In this document: one piece after another, positions 60,267 through 64,000 of the stretch
Layout of the letters: every line of letters starts with the position of its first letter
Numbering within the stretch: position 1 is the stretch's first letter
DNA from: Streptomyces sp. ALI-76-A
GTDB lineage: Bacteria; Actinomycetota; Actinomycetes; Streptomycetales; Streptomycetaceae
Length of the DNA stretch: 64,000 nucleotides
Assembly (NCBI RefSeq): GCF_030287445.1
Contig: NZ_JASVWB010000002.1
Location: 7,688,001 to 7,752,000 of the forward strand
Reading direction: 5' to 3'
Translations under genes and position numbers: made by a program
Notes under the pieces: generated by a model
The model's database searches: none
Seen by the model: only the letters and a program-made list of their open reading frames with translations
Told to the model about the DNA's origin: nothing

Positions 60267-61691
60267 ATGAACAGACGTACGCTGCTGGGCGCCGCCCTCG
60301 CCGGTGCCGTGATCACCCCCGCCCTCTCCGCCGGTACCGCCCGCGCCGCCGACCCCGGCCCCTCGGTCACCCGCACCGGCACCACCACCCTGGACACGCA
60401 GGCCATCTACTTCGTGTCGTACGACGGCCTGGTCAACAACAACTCGTTCCAGAAGAACGGCCTGCTGACCTACAAGGGTTACCAGTACGCCGTCTGGTAC
60501 ACCGCCGACCGCAACGCCGTCGTCGGCCGCCGCGTGCTCGGGGGCAGCACCTGGTCCACCGTGAAGGTCGGCCACACGCTGCGCTACAACGACTCCCACA
60601 ACGTCATCTCCATGGGCGTCTCCCAGGTCGACGGCCGCCTCCACCTCAACATGGACTCCCACAGCGACGGCTTCACCTACGTCAAGTCGGTGGCCGGCCT
60701 GGTGGACAACCCGGCCGGGCTCAGCTGGACCACGAGCCGCTTCGGCGCCCCGCAGTCCACGCTGGACGGGCTGGCGCTCACCTCGCAGTTCACCTACCCG
60801 CAGTTCGTCTCCACCCCCGACGGCAAGCTCCAGCTGAGCTACCGGGTCGCCGTGTCCGGCAACGGCCGCAACGCCCTGGCCGAGTACGACGGCACCAGGT
60901 GGACCAACCTCGGCGAGTGGTCCAGCTCCACCGGCACGTACACCAGCGAGCACGGCTCCTCGACGGCCCGCAACATGTACCTGCACGGCATCGACTACGA
61001 CGTCAACGGCCGGCTGCACTCCTTCTTCACCTGGCGCGAGCAGAACGGCGCCGTGATGTGCAACGGCGGCGGCATCACCAACCACGACACCGGCTACGTC
61101 TACTCCGACGACCGCGGCCGGACCTGGCGCACCAACGCGGGCACGGTCGTGGGCACCACCGGCGGCTCCGACAAGGTGTCCGTCACGGACGGCGGCCTCG
61201 TCGTGGACCCGCTCAACCCCGACCACTCCCTGATGAACCAGGAGAGCCAGGCCACCGACTCCGCCGGCCGCCCGCACGCGATCATCAGCTACGTGCCCGG
61301 CCGCTTCGGCCAGTGCACCACCAACTACGTCACCGCCCGGACGGCCAACGGACGCGCCTTCCACGTCCGCAGGAACGCCTCCGGCACCTGGCAGAAGACC
61401 GAGATCCCGGTCCCCCTCAACTCCAGCCAGCGCACCCGGCTGGTCCTGGACAAGTACGACAACGCGTACGCGGTCCTCCCCTTCGGCCGGATCGCCGCGG
61501 CGTCGGCGGCCTCCGGTTACACCGACTGGAAGCTCCTGTTCGACGGCAGCGGCCTCAACGCCTTCGGCGAGGTCCTGGTCGACGAGATGCGGGTCAGGTC
61601 CGGCAATGTGCTGTCGGTCATGTACCAGGAGAAGTCCAGCGGCACGACCCCCTCGGCGCTGCGCGTCGCCGACTTCGCACTGCCCGCGTGA
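60267..61691 (+). CDS. Secreted BNR-type beta-propeller protein, candidate rhamnose-releasing enzyme
   Basis: A 474-residue exported protein. The N-terminus NRRTLLGAALAG fits a Tat signal with cleavage after ARA. The mature part is rich in Trp/Tyr and BNR-like turns (VYSDDRGRTWR, STWSTVK, GTRWTNLG), as in BNR_4 seven-bladed propellers. The stretch YNDSHNVISMG to LHLNMDSHSDGF holds several His residues that could be catalytic. BNR_4 proteins include enzymes acting on rhamnose-glucuronate bonds (GH145/PL42-like) and ulvan lyases. Its place between the rhamnose mutarotase gene and the LacI gene supports a role in freeing L-rhamnose outside the cell. The exact activity is not proven by sequence. 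Confidence 0.8.
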   Translation: MNRRTLLGAALAGAVITPALSAGTARAADPGPSVTRTGTTTLDTQAIYFVSYDGLVNNNSFQKNGLLTYKGYQYAVWYTADRNAVVGRRVLGGSTWSTVKVGHTLRYNDSHNVISMGVSQVDGRLHLNMDSHSDGFTYVKSVAGLVDNPAGLSWTTSRFGAPQSTLDGLALTSQFTYPQFVSTPDGKLQLSYRVAVSGNGRNALAEYDGTRWTNLGEWSSSTGTYTSEHGSSTARNMYLHGIDYDVNGRLHSFFTWREQNGAVMCNGGGITNHDTGYVYSDDRGRTWRTNAGTVVGTTGGSDKVSVTDGGLVVDPLNPDHSLMNQESQATDSAGRPHAIISYVPGRFGQCTTNYVTARTANGRAFHVRRNASGTWQKTEIPVPLNSSQRTRLVLDKYDNAYAVLPFGRIAAASAASGYTDWKLLFDGSGLNAFGEVLVDEMRVRSGNVLSVMYQEKSSGTTPSALRVADFALPA

Positions 61692-61770
61692 CCGGGGCTG
61701 ATGTGCGCGGTGATGACGGTAATGTGAGGGCTTTCCGGCCACTTCTCGCCCTCCTGGAGGTCTTTGCCTG

Positions 61771-62796
61771 ATGGGCCAGTCGGTGGGTATCAAGGACGTC
61801 GCCCGTGTCGCGGGGGTCTCCGTCGGCACGGTGTCGAACGTCATCAACCGGCCGGACACGGTCGCGACCGAGACCCGGGCCCGGGTGCTGTCCGCGATAG
61901 ACCGGCTCGGGTACGTCCGCAGCGAGTCCGCGCGCCAGCTGCGCGCGGGCCGCAGCCGGATCATGGGGCTGCTCGTCCTCGACATGGGCAACCCCTTCTT
62001 CGTCGACGTCGCGCGCGGTGCCGAACGCGCCGCCCGCGAGGCCGGGCTCGGCGTGATGGTCTGCAACAGCGCCCAGAACGCGGGCGAGGAGGCGGAGTAC
62101 CTCTCGCTCTTCGCCGAGCAGCGGGTCCGGGGCGTGCTGCTGACCCCCGCGGACGCGACCGGCCGCAACATCGCGTCGTTCCGGCGCCACGGCATCCCCT
62201 TCGTCCTGGTGGACCGGGTCGCCGAGGGCACCACCGAGTGCTCGGTCTCCGTGGACGACGTGGCGGGCGGCGCGCTCGCCGTCCGCCATCTCGTGGACGC
62301 CGGGCACCGCTCCATCGCGTACGTCAGCGGCCCGCCCGGTCTCAACCAGGTCCGGGACCGGCGTACGGGTGCCCTGAACGCGCTCGCCGAGGCCGGCCTC
62401 GGCCCGCAGGCCCTGCGCGAGCTGCCCACCGAGCGGCTCGACGTGGCCGCCGGCCGGGACGCCGGCGCCCGTCTCCTCGGCCTCGCCGACCGCCCGACCG
62501 CCGTGTTCTGCGCCAACGACCTGCTCGCCCTGGGCGTCCTTCAGGCCATGTACGCGGCCGGTGTCGGCGTCCCCGACGACCTCGCGATCGTCGGTTACGA
62601 CGACATCGAGTTCGCCGCCGCGGCGGCGGTTCCGCTCACCTCGGTCCGCCAGCCCGCCGTCACCATGGGCGCCCTGGCCGCCGGGCTGCTGCTGGAGGAG
62701 ACGGAGGAGGAGACCGCGCCGCGGCAGCACGAGCACCGCAGGGTCGTGCTCCAACCGGAGCTGGTGGTGCGACGCTCCAGCCTCGCGGCGCGCTGA
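61771..62796 (+). CDS. LacI-family repressor of the rhamnose regulon
   Basis: A 341-residue LacI-type regulator. Helix-turn-helix residues 7-32 (IKDVARVAGVSVGTVSNVI), hinge SARQLRAGRSR, and sensor domain (MGLLVLDMGNPFFVD, FCANDLLALGVLQ, VGYDDIEFAAAA). The ligand is probably L-rhamnose or L-rhamnulose (or its phosphate) and the site is probably TGAATCGATTCA at 54847-54858. GGAGG lies about 10 nt before the ATG. Confidence 0.9.
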   Translation: MGQSVGIKDVARVAGVSVGTVSNVINRPDTVATETRARVLSAIDRLGYVRSESARQLRAGRSRIMGLLVLDMGNPFFVDVARGAERAAREAGLGVMVCNSAQNAGEEAEYLSLFAEQRVRGVLLTPADATGRNIASFRRHGIPFVLVDRVAEGTTECSVSVDDVAGGALAVRHLVDAGHRSIAYVSGPPGLNQVRDRRTGALNALAEAGLGPQALRELPTERLDVAAGRDAGARLLGLADRPTAVFCANDLLALGVLQAMYAAGVGVPDDLAIVGYDDIEFAAAAAVPLTSVRQPAVTMGALAAGLLLEETEEETAPRQHEHRRVVLQPELVVRRSSLAAR

Positions 62797-62882
62797 GCGT
62801 CCCGGGCGGCCGTCCGCCGACGACCCGACATGCCCGGCCGGAAATTCCGGCATAAGGCGCATCACGTCTGCCCGGCGGCTCT

Positions 62883-63292
62883 GGAGGCTCGATTCCCGAT
62901 CCCCACGTCACCCCCGCCCGGTCCCGGCGGACGGCCGTCGCGTCGGCGGTGGCCGCCGTCCTGGCCGGCACTGTCACGCTGGTGTCGTGCGGCCCCGACG
63001 ACGACACCGGCGGGCCGAGGCGTGCCGAACGCACCGGACGCCGCTCCTTGACGGGCAAACGTTGCCTGCCGCGGCACTGGCCGTCGTCGTCACCATCACC
63101 AACAAGACCGACAAGAAGGCGTCGTACGCCGTGCGGGTCGACTTCCTCGACGACTCCGGCAAGGCCGTGGAGAGCCGGTACGTGGGCGCCGAGGACCTGG
63201 AACCCGGTGCCCGGGCCCAGCCGCTCGCCGTCAGCCGCAAACCCCCCGAGCCGGCGCTGACACCGAAGCTCGCCCAGGCACAGCGGTACTGA
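62883..63292 (+). pseudogene. Frameshifted lipoprotein gene remnant
   Basis: An exported-lipoprotein start (AVLAGTVTLVSCGPDDD with lipobox LVSC) is readable in one frame near 62930-63000. The matching beta-sandwich-like domain (AVVVTITNKTDKKASY to ALTPKLAQAQRY, ending at the TGA 63290-63292) is in another frame. No single frame joins them, and no good start codon follows the GGAGG at 62883. The intact relatives I recall have a short lipoprotein of about 130-150 residues with an FxLYD-like domain. A frameshift, perhaps with a small deletion near 63010-63060, is the simplest reading; a sequencing error cannot be excluded. Confidence 0.6.
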
Positions 63293-63386
63293 ACGCCCGC
63301 CTGTCGGGAAAACGGCGTGCACAGCGCCGCGAGGAGGTGATGGGATCGGATCATCACTCCGTCACACGGCGGGCGGCGGACTGGGC

Positions 63387-64000
63387 ATGGGGGACGGCGT
63401 GAACGAGACGGAGCTGCTGGCGGACCGCTTCGAGGAACACCGCGGTCATCTGCGGGCGGTGGCCTACCGCATGCTCGGTTCGCTGGCCGAGGCGGAGGAC
63501 GCCGTCCAGGAGACCTGGCTGAAACTGGGCCGCGTCGACGGCGGGGAGATCCGCAACCTCGGCGGCTGGCTGACCACCGTGACCGGCCGGGTCTGCCTCG
63601 ACATGCTGCGCTCGCGCACCGGACGCCGTGAGGACCCCCTGGACGACACCTTCGTCCCCGACCCCGTGATCCGGCCCCTGCGGGAGACGGACCCGGAACA
63701 GGAGGTCCTCCGGGCCGACTCGGTGGGCCTCGCCCTCATGATCGTCCTGGAGACGCTGGAGCCCGCCGAGCGGCTCGCCTTCGTCCTGCACGACATGTTC
63801 GCGGTGCCCTTCGACGACATCGCGCCGATCGTGGACCGCAGCCCGGCCGCGACCCGCCAGCTGGCCAGCCGCGCCCGGCGCCGGGTGCGGGGGGCCGCCC
63901 CCTCGGCCGACCCGGACCTCGGGCGGCAGCGCAAGGTCGTCGACGCGTTCATGGCGGCCTCGCTGGCGGGGGACTTCGAGGCGCTGGTCGCGGTCCTGCA
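63387..64000 (+). CDS. ECF41/SigJ-type sigma factor, 3'-truncated by window end
   Basis: The first 204 residues of a sigma-70 family factor. Region 2 reads AYRMLGSLAEAEDAVQETWLKL, then LTTVTGRVCLDMLRSR. Region 4 reads LETLEPAERLAFVLHDMF, then PFDDIAPIVDRSPAATRQLASRARRRV. The continuation KVVDAFMAASLAGDFEALVAVL is the start of the SnoaL-like C-terminal domain of ECF41/SigJ factors, which regulates them without a separate anti-sigma factor. ATG 63387 has only a weak binding site; GTG 63399, preceded by GGGGGAC, is an alternative. The frame runs off the window. Confidence 0.9.
   Translation, partial: MGDGVNETELLADRFEEHRGHLRAVAYRMLGSLAEAEDAVQETWLKLGRVDGGEIRNLGGWLTTVTGRVCLDMLRSRTGRREDPLDDTFVPDPVIRPLRETDPEQEVLRADSVGLALMIVLETLEPAERLAFVLHDMFAVPFDDIAPIVDRSPAATRQLASRARRRVRGAAPSADPDLGRQRKVVDAFMAASLAGDFEALVAVL

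Noticed and set aside
63338..63402. A 20-codon leader frame before the sigma factor whose stop overlaps a GTG start
   Set aside because: The GGAGG is only about 2 nt from its ATG, which is too close for normal initiation, and the peptide shows no regulatory codon run. Coincidence is more likely.
1..64000. Mobile element or attachment site that would explain an island
   Set aside because: I saw no integrase, transposase, tRNA gene or paired direct repeats at the edges of the accessory region, so transfer cannot be shown from this window.

Overview
The window is very GC-rich, uses GTG and ATG starts about equally, and packs genes tightly with 1-4 nt stop/start overlaps. Gene content (LacI regulators, a secreted Tat-type BNR protein, a SigJ-like sigma factor, sugar ABC importers) and codon use point to a Streptomyces or close relative. 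I saw no tRNA, rRNA, insertion sequence or CRISPR array. All functional calls are read from protein sequence and context; no database search was run.

Left part (1-25902) is an accessory region that looks dedicated to biological conflict or signalling. It opens with an SF1B/Upf1-like helicase, possibly cut by the window edge, coupled to an unknown winged-helix-like protein. Then come two long same-strand modules. Module A (4179-18355) is: membrane-anchored vWA protein, tubulin/FtsZ-like GTPase, four-TM partner, pseudokinase, an array of ten translation-initiation cassettes in 33-bp repeats, a DO-GTPase-like P-loop protein, and a GAP1-like protein with a C-terminal TM anchor. Module B (18480-25902) is: TIR protein with the NADase glutamate, MoxR ATPase, degenerate vWA protein, a large protein with a degenerate TIR-like and a degenerate CHAT domain, and a small membrane protein. 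Most junctions inside each module are ATGA or GTGA overlaps. The likely picture is a membrane-associated NTP-dependent assembly (A) linked to a MoxR/vWA switch with a TIR effector (B). Function remains inference.

Middle part (25903-46765) is mostly metabolic: a HIT protein, a GNAT-like protein, two alpha/beta hydrolases, two paralogous HSL-type esterases separated by about 1 kb of C-rich repetitive DNA, a beta-galactoside cluster (MFS transporter, two GH35 enzymes, LacI regulator, with a near-perfect operator upstream), a YheO-like regulator coupled to a threonine dehydratase, a cupin, an MDR-type oxidoreductase, a second unrelated MoxR/CoxE-vWA pair, and an FtsX-type ABC exporter whose leader can fold over its ribosome binding site.

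Right part (46954-62796) is a full L-rhamnose regulon in two divergent arms. The minus arm holds isomerase, bifunctional aldolase/dehydrogenase and kinase, followed by lutABC for L-lactate oxidation. The plus arm holds ABC importer, mutarotase, a secreted BNR beta-propeller protein and a LacI regulator. Together they describe rhamnose release and uptake, isomerisation, phosphorylation, cleavage to DHAP and L-lactaldehyde, oxidation to L-lactate and then pyruvate. The window closes with a frameshifted lipoprotein remnant and the start of an ECF41/SigJ-type sigma factor gene.
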